Assembly: GCF_013409625.1 (NCBI RefSeq)
Contig: NZ_JACCBF010000001.1
Span: 4,901,001 to 4,965,000, forward strand
Length of the DNA stretch: 64,000 nt
Direction: 5' to 3'
Source of the DNA: Nocardioides kongjuensis
GTDB lineage: Bacteria > Actinomycetota > Actinomycetes > Propionibacteriales > Nocardioidaceae
This document shows positions 21,209 through 30,011 of this stretch, piece after piece; the stretch's first letter is position 1, and each line of letters begins with the position of its first letter. Under the pieces are notes generated by a model. That model ran no database searches, was not told where the DNA came from, and saw only the letters and a program-made list of their open reading frames with translations. Both the position numbers and the translations under genes were made by a program.

Positions 21209-22403
21209 TCCTGACCGGCCGGCCGGCGACGTACCCGACGACGACCTGGACGGCCGCGGTGGCGAGGAGCAGGACGTAGGCGGCCGACCAGGTGCCGGAC
21301 GCGTCGTGGAGGACGCCGACGAGGAACGGGCCGCCGGCCGCCAGGAGGTAGCCGACGCTCTGCGCCATGGTCGACAGGGAGCCGGTCTGGGTGCTGGAGG
21401 TGGTGCGCAGAGCGAACATGGCGAGCACCACGGGGAAGATCGCGCCACCGGCGCCGAGCAGCGCGGCCCACACCCACGCGCCACCGACCGGTGCGATCCA
21501 CAGGCCCACCCAGCCGGCCGCCGTGAGGGCGGTCAGCGCGAGGACGAGGTGGCCCTGGTGCCGCAGCCGGACCGCGAGCATCGGGGCGACGAAGAAGAAC
21601 GGCACGCCGATGACGATGCTCGTGGCCAGCAGCAGGCCGGCCGTCGCGTCGCTGAACCCGGCGTCGGCGTACACGCTCGGGAGCCAGCTCATCATCACGT
21701 AGGCGTTGAGCGACTGGGTCGCGAAGACCAGGGTGACCGCCCACGCGGTCGGGCTGCGCCACAGCGAGGTGCTGCGGACGTGGGCGCGCTGCGGGTCGCG
21801 ACGGCGGCAGTACGGCGCCCAGGCGATCCCGGCGGCGACGGCGGTCAGTGCCCACACGCCGAGCCCGACCCGCCAGGAGCCGGCCGCGTCGGCGATCGGC
21901 ACCGTGGTCGCGGCGCCGACGGCCGAGCCGAGGGAGAGCACGGCGGAGTAGGCGCCGGTCATGGTGCCGATCCGGTGGGGGAAGTGCTCCTTGACGATCG
22001 CGGGGATGAGCACGTTCCCGAGCGCGATGCCCGAGCACGCGACCGCCGTGCCCGCGATGAGGGCGGGGGTGCCGTCGAGGACGCGCAGCACCAGGCCGGT
22101 CGCGATCAGGGCGAGTGCGGCGACCAGGCCGCGGTCGACGCCGATGCGGCGGGTGACGACCATCGCCGTCGCGCCGACGGCGGCGAAGCACACGACGGGG
22201 ACCGAGGTCAGCACGCCCTGCGTGGCCGCCGAGACGCCGAGGTCGCCCAGGTGGTCGAGCAGCGCGCCGAGCGAGGTGATCGCGAGGCGCAGGTTGAACG
22301 CGACCAGCAGCACGGCGAGTGCGAGCCCCAGGCTGGCGCGGCCGCGCGAGCCTTCGGATGCGGTCGGCGGCAGGGCGGCGGCATCATGGACCACGGCGGA
22401 CAT
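21195..22403 (-). CDS. MFS transporter, CynX/NimT type
   Basis: A 402-residue 12-helix permease of the CynX/NimT cyanate-type branch of the major facilitator superfamily. The N-terminal LRLAITSLGALLDHLGD and motif GIALGNVLIPAIVKEHFPHRIGTMTGAYS are family hallmarks. Substrate unknown; relatives export small anions or nitroimidazole-like compounds. ATG 22403 is chosen over ATG 22424, which would put the start inside the operator-like dyad. Encoded divergently from a FadR-type regulator that probably controls it. Confidence 0.9.
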   Translation of the reverse strand: MSAVVHDAAALPPTASEGSRGRASLGLALAVLLVAFNLRLAITSLGALLDHLGDLGVSAATQGVLTSVPVVCFAAVGATAMVVTRRIGVDRGLVAALALIATGLVLRVLDGTPALIAGTAVACSGIALGNVLIPAIVKEHFPHRIGTMTGAYSAVLSLGSAVGAATTVPIADAAGSWRVGLGVWALTAVAAGIAWAPYCRRRDPQRAHVRSTSLWRSPTAWAVTLVFATQSLNAYVMMSWLPSVYADAGFSDATAGLLLATSIVIGVPFFFVAPMLAVRLRHQGHLVLALTALTAAGWVGLWIAPVGGAWVWAALLGAGGAIFPVVLAMFALRTTSSTQTGSLSTMAQSVGYLLAAGGPFLVGVLHDASGTWSAAYVLLLATAAVQVVVGYVAGRPVRITES

Positions 22404-22423
22404 GCCGTTAGGATACGCAGACA

Positions 22424-22436
22424 TCCGATCATTGGA
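22424..22436. promoter_or_regulatory. Candidate FadR-type operator
   Basis: TCCGATCATTGGA, a 13-bp imperfect dyad that is symmetrical if G-T pairs are allowed, in the 54-bp gap between the MFS gene and the FadR-like regulator. Confidence 0.4.
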
Positions 22437-22457
22437 CGAATAACCGGAAGGATTCCC

Positions 22458-23114
22458 ATGCCCCTCGCTCCCACCACGCCCGCCTCGCTGGTCGACCAGG
22501 CCATCGCGGGGATGCGTGCGCTGCTGGAGAGTGGTGAGTGGGAGGTCGGCACCCGGGTCCCGCCGGAGCCGGCCCTCGCTGCGGCTCTCGGCGTCAGCCG
22601 CAACACCGTGCGCGAGGCGGTCAAGGCGCTCGCGCACCTCGGGCTGCTGCAGGTCCGGCGCGGCGACGGCACGTACGTCGCGGCCACCACCGACATGCAG
22701 GCGCTCATGCGCAAGCAGCTCGCCCGGGTCGACATCGCCCACCTGCTGGAGGTCCGGCACGCGATCGAGGTCCGCGCCGCGGCGCTGGCGGCGGAGCGTC
22801 GTACCGCTGCCGACCTGGCCTCGATGGACGCGATCATGGACCGCCGCCGCCAGGCGGTGCTGGACGGCGACGGCCCGGCCTTCATCGACGCCGACGTCGA
22901 CTTCCACTGCGCGGTCGTGGCTGCGGCCCACAACCCGCTCCTCGTCGAGCTCTACGACGGCCTGGTCGAGACCCTGCGCGCCAGCATCGAGCACCCCGGC
23001 GCCGCCGACGTGCTCGCCGCCGAGCACGACGCGGTGCTCGACGCGATCCGCGCCGGCGACCCGGCCGTGGCCGCCACCGCCAGCGCGGACCTGCTCGACC
23101 ACGTCGTCCCCTGA
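22458..23114 (+). CDS. FadR/GntR family transcriptional regulator
   Basis: A 218-residue regulator: GntR winged helix at residues 10-75 (RVPPEPALAAALGVSRNTVREAVKALAHLGLL, then RRGDGTYV) and an all-helical FCD domain, with candidate metal ligands D and H in FIDADVDFHCAVVAAAHNP near residue 145 and H near 190. FCD regulators usually bind organic acids through a metal. The divergent MFS gene is the likely target. ATG at 22458 follows GGAAGGA, an acceptable ribosome-binding site. The start was set there because the upstream frame runs into antisense sequence of the MFS gene. Confidence 0.92.
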   Translation: MPLAPTTPASLVDQAIAGMRALLESGEWEVGTRVPPEPALAAALGVSRNTVREAVKALAHLGLLQVRRGDGTYVAATTDMQALMRKQLARVDIAHLLEVRHAIEVRAAALAAERRTAADLASMDAIMDRRRQAVLDGDGPAFIDADVDFHCAVVAAAHNPLLVELYDGLVETLRASIEHPGAADVLAAEHDAVLDAIRAGDPAVAATASADLLDHVVP

Positions 23115-23118
23115 CCGG

Positions 23119-24021
23119 TCACCGGCGGGTGAGCTGGCCGCCGAGGATGGCGGCGAGGGCGAGTGCGAACCCGGCCAGCTGGACCGGCCGCAGCGCCTCA
23201 CCGAGGACCAGCCAGCCGAGAGCCGCCGCCACGACGGGGGAGAGCAGGCCGAGGAGGGCGGTCGCCACAACCGGCAGCGAGCCCAGGCCGCGGAACCAGA
23301 GCAGGTACGCCGCCAGCCCGCCGACCGCGCCGAGCCACAGGTAGCCGCCGGCCGCCGGGGCGTCGATGGCGGGCGGCGCGCCCTCGAGGAGGAAGGTGGT
23401 CGGCAGCAGCACCAGGCCGCCGGCGGTCAGCAGCCAGCTCACCAGGACGGGGGAGCTGACGCCGTCGGGGCGTCCCCAGCGGCGGGTCAGGACGACGCCG
23501 CTCGCCATCGACAGCGCGCCGCCCAGGCCTGCGAGCAGGCCGACCGGGTCGAGGGTGGCGTCGGGGCCGAGGACGACGAGCGCGACGCCGCCGACGCCGG
23601 CGAGAGCCCAGGCGACGCGTGCCGCGGTGGGGTGCTCGCCGAGGAGGGGGAGGGCCAGCGCGATCACCAGCAGCGGCTGGACTGCACCGACCGTCGCGGC
23701 GACGCCGCCGGGCAGGCGCTCGGCGGCCACGAAGAGCAGCGGGAAGAACGCGCCGATGTTGAGCGTGCCGAGGGCCAGCGAGCGCCACCACCACGCGCCG
23801 CGGGGGAGGCGGCGGAAGACCGCCAGCAGGAGCAGGCCCGCCGGCAACGCGCGGAGCAGTCCGGCGAACATCGGGTGGCCCGGCGGGAGCAGCTCGGTGG
23901 TGACCAGGTAGGTCGTGCCCCAGACGGCCGGGGCGAGGGCGGTGAGGGCGGTCAGCCCCGCCGTGCTCGCGGTGCTGCCGGTGGTCGCCTGAGGTGCGGG
24001 GCGGTCGAGCGTGGTGGTCAT
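23119..24021 (-). CDS. EamA/DMT family transporter
   Basis: A 300-residue permease with ten predicted helices and two EamA repeats (first with PAVWGTTYLVTTELLPPG and GALNIGAFFPLLFVAAERLPGG-like block, second with SMASGVVLTRRWG and LGEALRPVQLAGFALALAAILGG). Drug/metabolite-transporter family; members usually export amino acids or metabolites. It is divergent from a LysR regulator across 78 bp, a common regulator/efflux pair. Four base pairs separate its stop from the FadR gene stop. Confidence 0.9.
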   Translation of the reverse strand: MTTTLDRPAPQATTGSTASTAGLTALTALAPAVWGTTYLVTTELLPPGHPMFAGLLRALPAGLLLLAVFRRLPRGAWWWRSLALGTLNIGAFFPLLFVAAERLPGGVAATVGAVQPLLVIALALPLLGEHPTAARVAWALAGVGGVALVVLGPDATLDPVGLLAGLGGALSMASGVVLTRRWGRPDGVSSPVLVSWLLTAGGLVLLPTTFLLEGAPPAIDAPAAGGYLWLGAVGGLAAYLLWFRGLGSLPVVATALLGLLSPVVAAALGWLVLGEALRPVQLAGFALALAAILGGQLTRR

Positions 24022-24042
24022 GCGTCCAGCGTCCGCCTGTTC

Positions 24043-24080
24043 GATCAATGAGTCCAACACATGCTTTTCATTGGATCGAT
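24043..24080. promoter_or_regulatory. Candidate LysR operator
   Basis: GATCAATGA and CATTGGATC face each other at about 24044-24079, an imperfect interrupted dyad in the gap between the DMT transporter and the LysR gene. Repeated GGATC follows. Placement is typical of an autoregulatory LysR site. Confidence 0.4.
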
Positions 24081-24099
24081 CGTGGATCAAGATGGATCG

Positions 24100-24972
24100 G
24101 TGGAGCTCCAGCAGATGAGGTACGTCGTCGCCATCGCCGAGCACGGGTCCTTCACCCGGGCGGCCGAGTCCTGCTTCGTCGTGCAGTCCGCCCTCAGCCA
24201 CCAGGTCGCCCGGCTCGAGCAGGAGCTGGGTGTCCGGCTCTTCCACCGCACCAGTCGCCAGGTCCGGCTCAGCGCCGCGGGTCAGGCGTTCCTGCCGATC
24301 GCCCGGCAGTGCCTCGACGCGGCGGACCGAGCCCGGGCGGAGGTCGCCGCCGCGACCGGCGAGGTGCGCGGGCCGCTGTCGATCGGCGTCATCCCGACGG
24401 TGGCTGCGGTCGACGTGCCGGAGGCGTTGCGGACCTTCCGCGAGCGCTACCCGCAGGTCCAGGTCCGGCTGACCAGCGGCAACAGCGACACGCACGTGCA
24501 GCAGGTGGCCGACGGCTCCCTGGACCTGGCCTTCCTCGGCCTGCCCGACGGCTGGGAGATCACCGGCGTCGCCGGGCGCCAGCTCGCGCGAGACCAGCAC
24601 CGGGCCGTGATGGCGCCCGAGCACCCGCTGGCCGGGCGGTCGCGGCTGACCCTGGCCCGGATCGCCGGCGAGACCTTCGTCGACTTCCCCGCCGGCACGA
24701 CCGGCCGGCTGCAGTCCGACGGCGCCTTCGCCGACGCCGGGCTGCGGCGCGAGGTCAGCTTCGAGACCACCGACATGCTGCTCATGGGTCGGCTGCTGCG
24801 CGCGGGCCTGGCGGTCGCGCTGCTCGCGTCGACGTTCGTGGAGCAGCTGCCCGGCCTGGTCGCCGTACCGGTGACCAGGGCGCCGGTGCGCACCGAGCAC
24901 GTCGTGTGGGGCCCGTTCGGCCCCTCGCCCGCCGCCGCGGCGTTCCTGGAGCAGGTCGGCGTCGCGGTCTGA
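24100..24972 (+). CDS. LysR family transcriptional regulator
   Basis: A 290-residue LysR-type regulator: helix-turn-helix at residues 1-60 (MRYVVAIAEHGSFTRAAE, VVQSALSHQVARLEQELGVRLFHR) and a periplasmic-binding-like effector domain from residue 90. GTG at 24100 gives the family-typical opening MELQQMRY; ATG 24061 and GTG 24082 would add 6 to 13 residues. Probably controls the divergent DMT transporter; the inducer is unknown. Confidence 0.92.
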   Translation: MELQQMRYVVAIAEHGSFTRAAESCFVVQSALSHQVARLEQELGVRLFHRTSRQVRLSAAGQAFLPIARQCLDAADRARAEVAAATGEVRGPLSIGVIPTVAAVDVPEALRTFRERYPQVQVRLTSGNSDTHVQQVADGSLDLAFLGLPDGWEITGVAGRQLARDQHRAVMAPEHPLAGRSRLTLARIAGETFVDFPAGTTGRLQSDGAFADAGLRREVSFETTDMLLMGRLLRAGLAVALLASTFVEQLPGLVAVPVTRAPVRTEHVVWGPFGPSPAAAAFLEQVGVAV

Positions 24973-25008
24973 GCCTCAGGTCGTCGTCCCGGCCGCCGAT
25001 GGGCGGGT

Positions 25009-25578
25009 GTGTCCGTCGTGCGCGCCCTGCTCGCCGTCGCCCTGCTGGCGACGGCGCTGACGCTGCTGCCCGCCTCGGGTGCCGTCGCCGACGACGCGCC
25101 GATCGAGGACTACGCGCCGTACGAGCCGCCCACCCGCTGCTCACCCCACGACCGGGTCGGTACCCGGGCCCTGGCGAGGTGGACCGTGCGGCGCTTCGGG
25201 GGCGCCTTCGGCGGCATCTCCCGCGCGTGCGGGACCAGCCCCTCGGAGCACGACGAGGGTCGGGCGTTCGACTGGTCGGTCGACGTGCGCCGACCGGCGG
25301 ACCGGCGGCGGGTCCGTCGCCTGCTCGCCGCGCTCCTCGCCACCGATGCCGCCGGCAACCCCGCCGCACTGGCCCGGCGGATGGGCGTCATGTACGTCAT
25401 CTGGGACGACACCACCTGGTCGTCCTGGCGCCGGTTCGCCCCCGCGCCGTACCTCAACGCCGCGTGCCCCTCGAAGCGCGAGTGCTCCCGCACCCTGCGG
25501 CACCGCGACCACGTGCACATCTCGCTCACCCGGGAGGGCGCGCGGGGTCGGCTGTCCTGGTACACCGGGCGGCTGTAG
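25009..25578 (+). CDS. Secreted ARB_07466-like / M15-fold protein
   Basis: A 189-residue exported protein. Signal peptide residues 1-27 (basic start, long Leu/Ala core, cut before DDAPIED). The mature domain has SEHDEGRAFDWSVDV, VMYVIWDDTTWSSW and HRDHVHISLTREG, the His/Asp pattern of the ARB_07466-like C-terminal domain common in actinobacterial cell-wall proteins and distantly like D-Ala-D-Ala peptidases. A peptidoglycan-acting role is inferred, not shown. Converges on the citrate synthase gene. Confidence 0.78.
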   Translation: MSVVRALLAVALLATALTLLPASGAVADDAPIEDYAPYEPPTRCSPHDRVGTRALARWTVRRFGGAFGGISRACGTSPSEHDEGRAFDWSVDVRRPADRRRVRRLLAALLATDAAGNPAALARRMGVMYVIWDDTTWSSWRRFAPAPYLNAACPSKRECSRTLRHRDHVHISLTREGARGRLSWYTGRL

Positions 25579-25613
25579 CCCGGGTCAGGCGGTGCCCAGG
25601 GGCGGGCTGAGGC

Positions 25614-26717
25614 TCACTTCCCCCAGGCGGGGTTCCAGCCCTCGATGTCGCTGGCGGGACGGGTGGAGGGACCGGTGTAGATCGCCGAGGGACGGATCAG
25701 GCGGCCGGTCTTCTTCTGCTCGAGGATGTGGGCCGACCAGCCGCCGGTGCGGGCGCAGGTGAACATCGAGGTGAACATGTTGGCCGGGACCTCGGCGAAG
25801 TCGAGGACGATCGCCGCCCAGAACTCCACGTTGGTCTCGAGGACGCGGTCGGGACGACGGGAGCGGAGCTCGGCGAGGGCGGCCTTCTCCAGGGCCTCGG
25901 CGACCTCGTAGCGGGGCGCGTCGAGCTCGCGAGCGGTACGGCGCAGCACCCGGGCGCGGGGGTCCTCGGCGCGGTAGACCCGGTGGCCGAAGCCCATCAG
26001 CCGCTCGCCGGAGTCGAGCAGGCCCTTGACGTAGCCTTCGGCGTCGCCGGACCTCTCGACCTCCTCGATCATGCCGAGCACGCGCGAGGGGGCGCCGCCG
26101 TGGAGCGGGCCGCTCATCGCGCCGATCGCGCCGGAGAAGGCGGCGGCGACGTCGGCACCGGTGGAGGTGATCACGCGCGCGGTGAAGGTGGAGGCGTTCA
26201 TGCCGTGCTCGGCCGCGGAGGACCAGTACGCGTCGATCGCGTGGGCGTGCTTCGGGTCCGCCTCGCCCCGCCAGCGGATGAGGAACTTCTCGGCGAGCGT
26301 CCTGCCCTCGTCGACCAGCTTCTGCGGGACGACGGGCAGGTGGATGTCGCGCGCCGACTGGCCGGCGTAGGACAGGACCATGACGGCCACGCGGGCGAGG
26401 TCCGCGCGGGCCTGCTCGTCGGAGATGTCGTAGGTCTGGCCGAAGCCGAAGGCCGGGGCGAGCATCGCGATCGCGGCCTGGACGTCGACGCGGACGTCGC
26501 CGGTGTGGACCGGGAGGCTGAACGCCTCGGCCGGCGGCAGGCCGGGGGTGAAGGAGCCGTCGATCAGCAGGCCCCAGACGTTCTCGAAGGGGACCCGGCC
26601 GGCCAGGTCCTCGATGTCGACACCGCGGTAGCGCAGCGCCGAGCCTTCCTTGTCGGGCTCCGCGATCTGGGTCTCGAAGGCGACGACGCCCTCCAGTCCG
26701 TGATGTACCTCAGGCAT
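25614..26717 (-). CDS. citA: Citrate synthase 2
   Basis: A 367-residue citrate synthase of the short actinobacterial type 2 class, condensing acetyl-CoA and oxaloacetate. Catalytic histidines are in PLHGGAPSRV (near residue 210) and FGHRVYRAEDPRARV (near 250). The opening VHHGLEGVVAFETQIAEPDK is typical of this class. It is divergent from pdxH, a pairing seen in other actinobacteria (my recollection). The symbol follows mycobacterial usage. It may be an additional citrate synthase rather than the main one. Confidence 0.93.
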   Translation of the reverse strand: MPEVHHGLEGVVAFETQIAEPDKEGSALRYRGVDIEDLAGRVPFENVWGLLIDGSFTPGLPPAEAFSLPVHTGDVRVDVQAAIAMLAPAFGFGQTYDISDEQARADLARVAVMVLSYAGQSARDIHLPVVPQKLVDEGRTLAEKFLIRWRGEADPKHAHAIDAYWSSAAEHGMNASTFTARVITSTGADVAAAFSGAIGAMSGPLHGGAPSRVLGMIEEVERSGDAEGYVKGLLDSGERLMGFGHRVYRAEDPRARVLRRTARELDAPRYEVAEALEKAALAELRSRRPDRVLETNVEFWAAIVLDFAEVPANMFTSMFTCARTGGWSAHILEQKKTGRLIRPSAIYTGPSTRPASDIEGWNPAWGK

Positions 26718-26822
26718 CGGCGTGCTCCTTCGTTCGACGGTGCGGACGCTCCGAGCCGGGCGGTCCGCGGGCCACCCGGCATTCTGCCCCAAGGCCCCCC
26801 AGGACCGTTCCGGGCGGTTCCC

Positions 26823-26834
26823 TAGGGTGGCCCC
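26823..26834 (+). promoter_or_regulatory. Leaderless -10 element of pdxH
   Basis: TAGGGT (26823-26828) followed by 6 nt and ATG at 26835; same geometry as several other genes here. Confidence 0.6.
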
Positions 26835-27494
26835 ATGACCATCGGACCCGACCTGGCCGCGCTGCGCCGGGAGTACGGCGAGCAGGGGCTCGTCGAGGCC
26901 GCCGTACCGCCCTCGCCGTGGCCGCTGTGGCAGTCCTGGTTCGACGCCGTGTCGGACGCAGGGGTGCACGAGCCCAACGCGATGGTGGTCGCGACCGTCG
27001 ACCCCGACGGCTCGCCGTCGGCGCGGATGGTGCTGCTCAAGGGGGTGGTGGCCGACGGGCCGGACGACGGGTTCACGTTCTTCACCAACACGGCCTCCCG
27101 CAAGGGGGAGGCACTGGCCGCCGAGCCCCGCTGCGCGCTGCTGTTCCCGTGGCACCCCCTCGAGCGGCAGGTCCGGGTCGAGGGGACCGCCCACCCGCTG
27201 AGTGCGGACCAGGTCGCGGCGTACTTCGCCACCCGCCCGCGCGGCGCCCAGGTCGGAGCCTGGGCCTCACCCCAGTCGCAGGTGGTCGACGGGCGGGCCG
27301 AGCTGGACCGGCGCTACGCCGAGGCGGAGGACCGGTTCGCCGGTGCCGAGGTGCCGGTGCCGCCGGCGTGGGGCGGGTACCGCGTCCAGCCGTCGTCCTT
27401 CGAGTTCTGGCAGGGCCGCGCCGGCCGGATGCACGACCGGCTTCGCTACGCCCGTACGTCGAGCGGCTGGGAGCTGACCCGGCTGGCGCCCTGA
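26835..27494 (+). CDS. pdxH: Pyridoxamine 5'-phosphate oxidase
   Basis: FMN enzyme that oxidises pyridoxamine or pyridoxine phosphate to PLP. 219 residues, the normal length. Diagnostic blocks: EPNAMVVATVDPDGSPSARMVLLKG (FMN loop), FFTNTASRKGEAL, PLERQVRVEG, ASPQSQVV and the C-terminal WGGYRVQPSSFEFWQGRAGRMHDRLRY with the PLP-binding arginines. Leaderless-type promoter. Its last 49 bases overlap the convergent 27446-28081 gene. Confidence 0.97.
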   Translation: MTIGPDLAALRREYGEQGLVEAAVPPSPWPLWQSWFDAVSDAGVHEPNAMVVATVDPDGSPSARMVLLKGVVADGPDDGFTFFTNTASRKGEALAAEPRCALLFPWHPLERQVRVEGTAHPLSADQVAAYFATRPRGAQVGAWASPQSQVVDGRAELDRRYAEAEDRFAGAEVPVPPAWGGYRVQPSSFEFWQGRAGRMHDRLRYARTSSGWELTRLAP

Positions 27495-28081
27495 CCCTGG
27501 CTCTGGGGCAGCCCGCTGTCGGAGGGCCGGTCGGCCCTCTGGGCCGCCGCGTAGATCGCGGCCAGCGCGATCAGCACCGCCAGCACCGCGACCAGGATGA
27601 AGGTCTCCCGGCGGCCCGTGCCGGTCGCCGGCGAAGGCGGCGCGGCGACGGGCGCGGGGTCCGGTTCGCGCTCGACCACCGGCTCGATCACGGGCTCGGG
27701 CACCGGCTCGGCGGCGACCGGTTGCCGGTGGTGGGTGTGGTGGTGGGACTTCCGACGGCTGCTGCGCCGGCGCCGGACCACGTCGCCACCGAGGCCGGGC
27801 ACCTGGCCTGCGCCCTCCAGCGGCTCGAACCGCGGGACGGCGTGCTCGGTCACCACGACCCGGCGCAGCGCCTCGTGCTCGTCGTCGGGCAGGTCCGCCG
27901 GCAGGTCGGCAGCGACGATCTCCGGATCGGGCCCGGTGGCCTCGGGGACCTCGTCGTCCGGCGCGTCGACGAGGGGTACCTCGCGGGCGGGGATCAGCAG
28001 CGAGCGGAACTCGTCGTGCTCCCGCGCGCGCTCCTGGGCGCGCAGGATGTCGCGGGGATCGGTTCGGTCGTCGGCGGCCAC
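27446..28081 (-). CDS. Hypothetical tail-anchored membrane protein
   Basis: A 211-residue protein (or 236 from a GTG at 28156) with a charged Asp/Glu/Arg-rich N-terminal half, a basic patch RRRRSSRRKSHHHTHH, a proline/glutamate-rich linker and one transmembrane helix near the C-terminus (FILVAVLAVLIALAAIYAAA) with a short outside tail. No known domain. GTG 28081 is preferred because upstream codons read like untranslated spacer. It lies 115 bp after the glycosyltransferase operon and may or may not belong to it. It overlaps pdxH tail-to-tail by 49 bp. Confidence 0.6.
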   Translation of the reverse strand: MAADDRTDPRDILRAQERAREHDEFRSLLIPAREVPLVDAPDDEVPEATGPDPEIVAADLPADLPDDEHEALRRVVVTEHAVPRFEPLEGAGQVPGLGGDVVRRRRSSRRKSHHHTHHRQPVAAEPVPEPVIEPVVEREPDPAPVAAPPSPATGTGRRETFILVAVLAVLIALAAIYAAAQRADRPSDSGLPQSQGQGASRVSSQPLDVRA

Positions 28082-28196
28082 GGGGACATCTTCGCGGATC
28101 CCGGCCGGCGTCCGCCCGGAGGTGGGCCAACCGGCGCGAACCGGCGGCCCGAGCACGCCACGGGGCCGCGCGACCGGGTGCGGAGGCGAGGAGCCG

Positions 28197-29447
28197 CTAC
28201 TCGGCCACCGGCGCCAGCCGTCGGCACACCTGCGCCGCGATCGTCTCGACCGCGGGCTCGCGGGCGATCCCGGCGGCGACGGCCCGCGCCCGGACCCGGT
28301 ACGACGGCTCGTCGAGCACCCGCCGCAGCGCCCCGGCCAGCTCGGCGGGTCGCCGGACCCGCACCGCCACTCCGGCGTCCACGAGCCGGGCCGCGTGGTC
28401 GAACTGGTCGTAGTCGACCGGCCACACGACCGACGGCAGCCCCGCGGCGAGGGTGTGGCCCAGCACGCCGGCGCCGCCGTGGTGGACCACCGCGTCGAAG
28501 CGCGGCAGGTCGCGGGCGTAGTCGACGTACTCGTGCACCACCACGCCCGGCGGCACCTGCGGGACCGCGCCCGTGCCGCCCAGGCTGACGTGCACCTCGA
28601 CGTCGGGCAGCTCGCGAGCCGCTGACGCGGCCCGGGCGACCAGGGTGGCCTTGTGCCACGGCAGGTGCGTCCCGGCGGTCACCAGCACGGCGCGCCGTCG
28701 AGCGTCGAGGACCAGTGGGGGCGCGGCGGACGGCGGCGTGTGCAGCACCGGTCCGACGTACCGGACCGCGGCGGGCAGCGCCCGCGGGTACTCGACCGCC
28801 TCCGGCGTCAGCGCGAACACCCGCTCGGCCGAGTAGATCGACTCCGAGCCGTCCGGGCGGTACTGGCGGGTGATGCCGACGTCGGCGAGCCGCACGCCGG
28901 CCAGTCGCGGGGCGAGCCGCTTGAACCCGCGCACCCACGACCTCCCGACGGCGTCGCGTCCGCGGCCCAGGGCCGAGCGGCCGGGACGCCATCCGCCGAG
29001 GTACGACGGTGGCCCGGCCCGCCCCTCGATCGCGCACGGCGAGGGATGGGTGGTCCACCAGGGCACGCCGATCTCGTCGGCCGCCGTGCCCACCGCGCCC
29101 ATCGTGAAGTCCGCGATCACCAGGTCCGGGCGCTGCGCGGCCCACGCGACCAGCAGCTCGCGCCGGAAGTCGGCCTGCAGCGCGACCGCCGCACGGAACT
29201 GGCGCAGGAGCAGGCGCGGGTTGCTGCCGATCCGGTACGGCGGGTTCACGACCGTCTCGATCACCTCGTCGGCGCCGTCCAGCAGGGCCAGGCCGGTGAC
29301 GCCGGACGCGGCGATCGCCGGCAGCGCGGCGGCGGTGCTGATCACCCGGACGTCCAGCCCGGGCTCGGCGGCCAGTCGGGCGGCGATGCCGAGCACCGGG
29401 TGCAGGTGTCCCGCCATCGGGGGCGCGACCAGGTCGACCCGCCTCAT
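28197..29447 (-). CDS. UDP-glycosyltransferase-type enzyme (GT1, MGT-like)
   Basis: A 416-residue glycosyltransferase of the GT-B fold that moves a sugar from a nucleotide donor to a small or lipid acceptor. The N-terminal half opens with VAPPMAGHLHPVLGIA; the donor-binding signature is VHHGGAGVLGHTLAAGLPSVVWP at about residues 321-343 and the DQ pair that contacts the sugar is at 347-348. Relatives glycosylate macrolides, sterols and carotenoids. Last gene of the KAS III operon; its ATG overlaps the preceding stop (ATGA at 29444-29447). Confidence 0.88.
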   Translation of the reverse strand: MRRVDLVAPPMAGHLHPVLGIAARLAAEPGLDVRVISTAAALPAIAASGVTGLALLDGADEVIETVVNPPYRIGSNPRLLLRQFRAAVALQADFRRELLVAWAAQRPDLVIADFTMGAVGTAADEIGVPWWTTHPSPCAIEGRAGPPSYLGGWRPGRSALGRGRDAVGRSWVRGFKRLAPRLAGVRLADVGITRQYRPDGSESIYSAERVFALTPEAVEYPRALPAAVRYVGPVLHTPPSAAPPLVLDARRRAVLVTAGTHLPWHKATLVARAASAARELPDVEVHVSLGGTGAVPQVPPGVVVHEYVDYARDLPRFDAVVHHGGAGVLGHTLAAGLPSVVWPVDYDQFDHAARLVDAGVAVRVRRPAELAGALRRVLDEPSYRVRARAVAAGIAREPAVETIAAQVCRRLAPVAE

Positions 29448-30004
29448 GCGGCCTCCCCGGTCAGCTCGGCGACGAGCCCGGCGCACAGCGCGGCCAGCTC
29501 CGGCGCGGCGAGGTAGTCGAGGTGCCCGGCGGAGACCTCGACGTCGTGCGGCCACCAGCGCGCGAGGTGGTCCGACCGGCTGCCGACACGGATGGTCCGG
29601 CAGGCCGGCGGCCGGGTGGCGACGGCGCCGTACGCGACGACGGTGAGCCGGTCCAGCACCTCGGCGGGCAGCCCGAGGCGCCCCAGCAGGTCCAGGCCGA
29701 TCGACCCGGCCAGCACGAGGGTCCGGTCGGCGGCCCGCAGCTGGGCCTCGACCAGCGGCCGGTTCCGTCGCGTCCAGCGGGCACGCAGCAGCCGGATCCG
29801 CCAGAACAGCACGAGGTGCCGCAGGCTCGCGAGCCACAACGGCACGGCGTGGTACGGCGCCAGCGCGGCGTCGTAGGGGAAGTTCAGCCGGACCTTCGCG
29901 GTCTCCGGGACCGGCAGGCGGTCGAGGAAGGCGTCCTGGACCGGCGAGAGCGCGCACGAGCGGGGGTCGCTCTGGCCGGTCAGGTGCAGGACCTGCAGCC
30001 TCAT
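29444..30004 (-). CDS. Small protein, possible alpha/beta hydrolase relative
   Basis: A 186-residue protein with no secure family. A possible nucleophile elbow, LAGSIGLDLL, sits near residues 99-108 after a strand-like VLA, with an Asp in VGSRSDHLA and a His in SAGHLDYLAAP later, the order Ser-Asp-His of alpha/beta hydrolases, though shortened and with Ala in place of the first Gly. This resemblance is my inference. It lies between the two glycosyltransferases and shares start/stop overlaps, so it belongs to the same pathway. If it is a hydrolase it could release, decarboxylate or lactonise the product. Confidence 0.55.
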   Translation of the reverse strand: MRLQVLHLTGQSDPRSCALSPVQDAFLDRLPVPETAKVRLNFPYDAALAPYHAVPLWLASLRHLVLFWRIRLLRARWTRRNRPLVEAQLRAADRTLVLAGSIGLDLLGRLGLPAEVLDRLTVVAYGAVATRPPACRTIRVGSRSDHLARWWPHDVEVSAGHLDYLAAPELAALCAGLVAELTGEAA

Positions 30005-30011
30005 GACGGCC

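Noticed and set aside
20934..22457. Upstream extension of the FadR-type regulator frame by about 1.5 kb
   Set aside because: It runs antisense through the MFS gene; the GntR domain begins only at 22458, where there is an acceptable ribosome-binding site.
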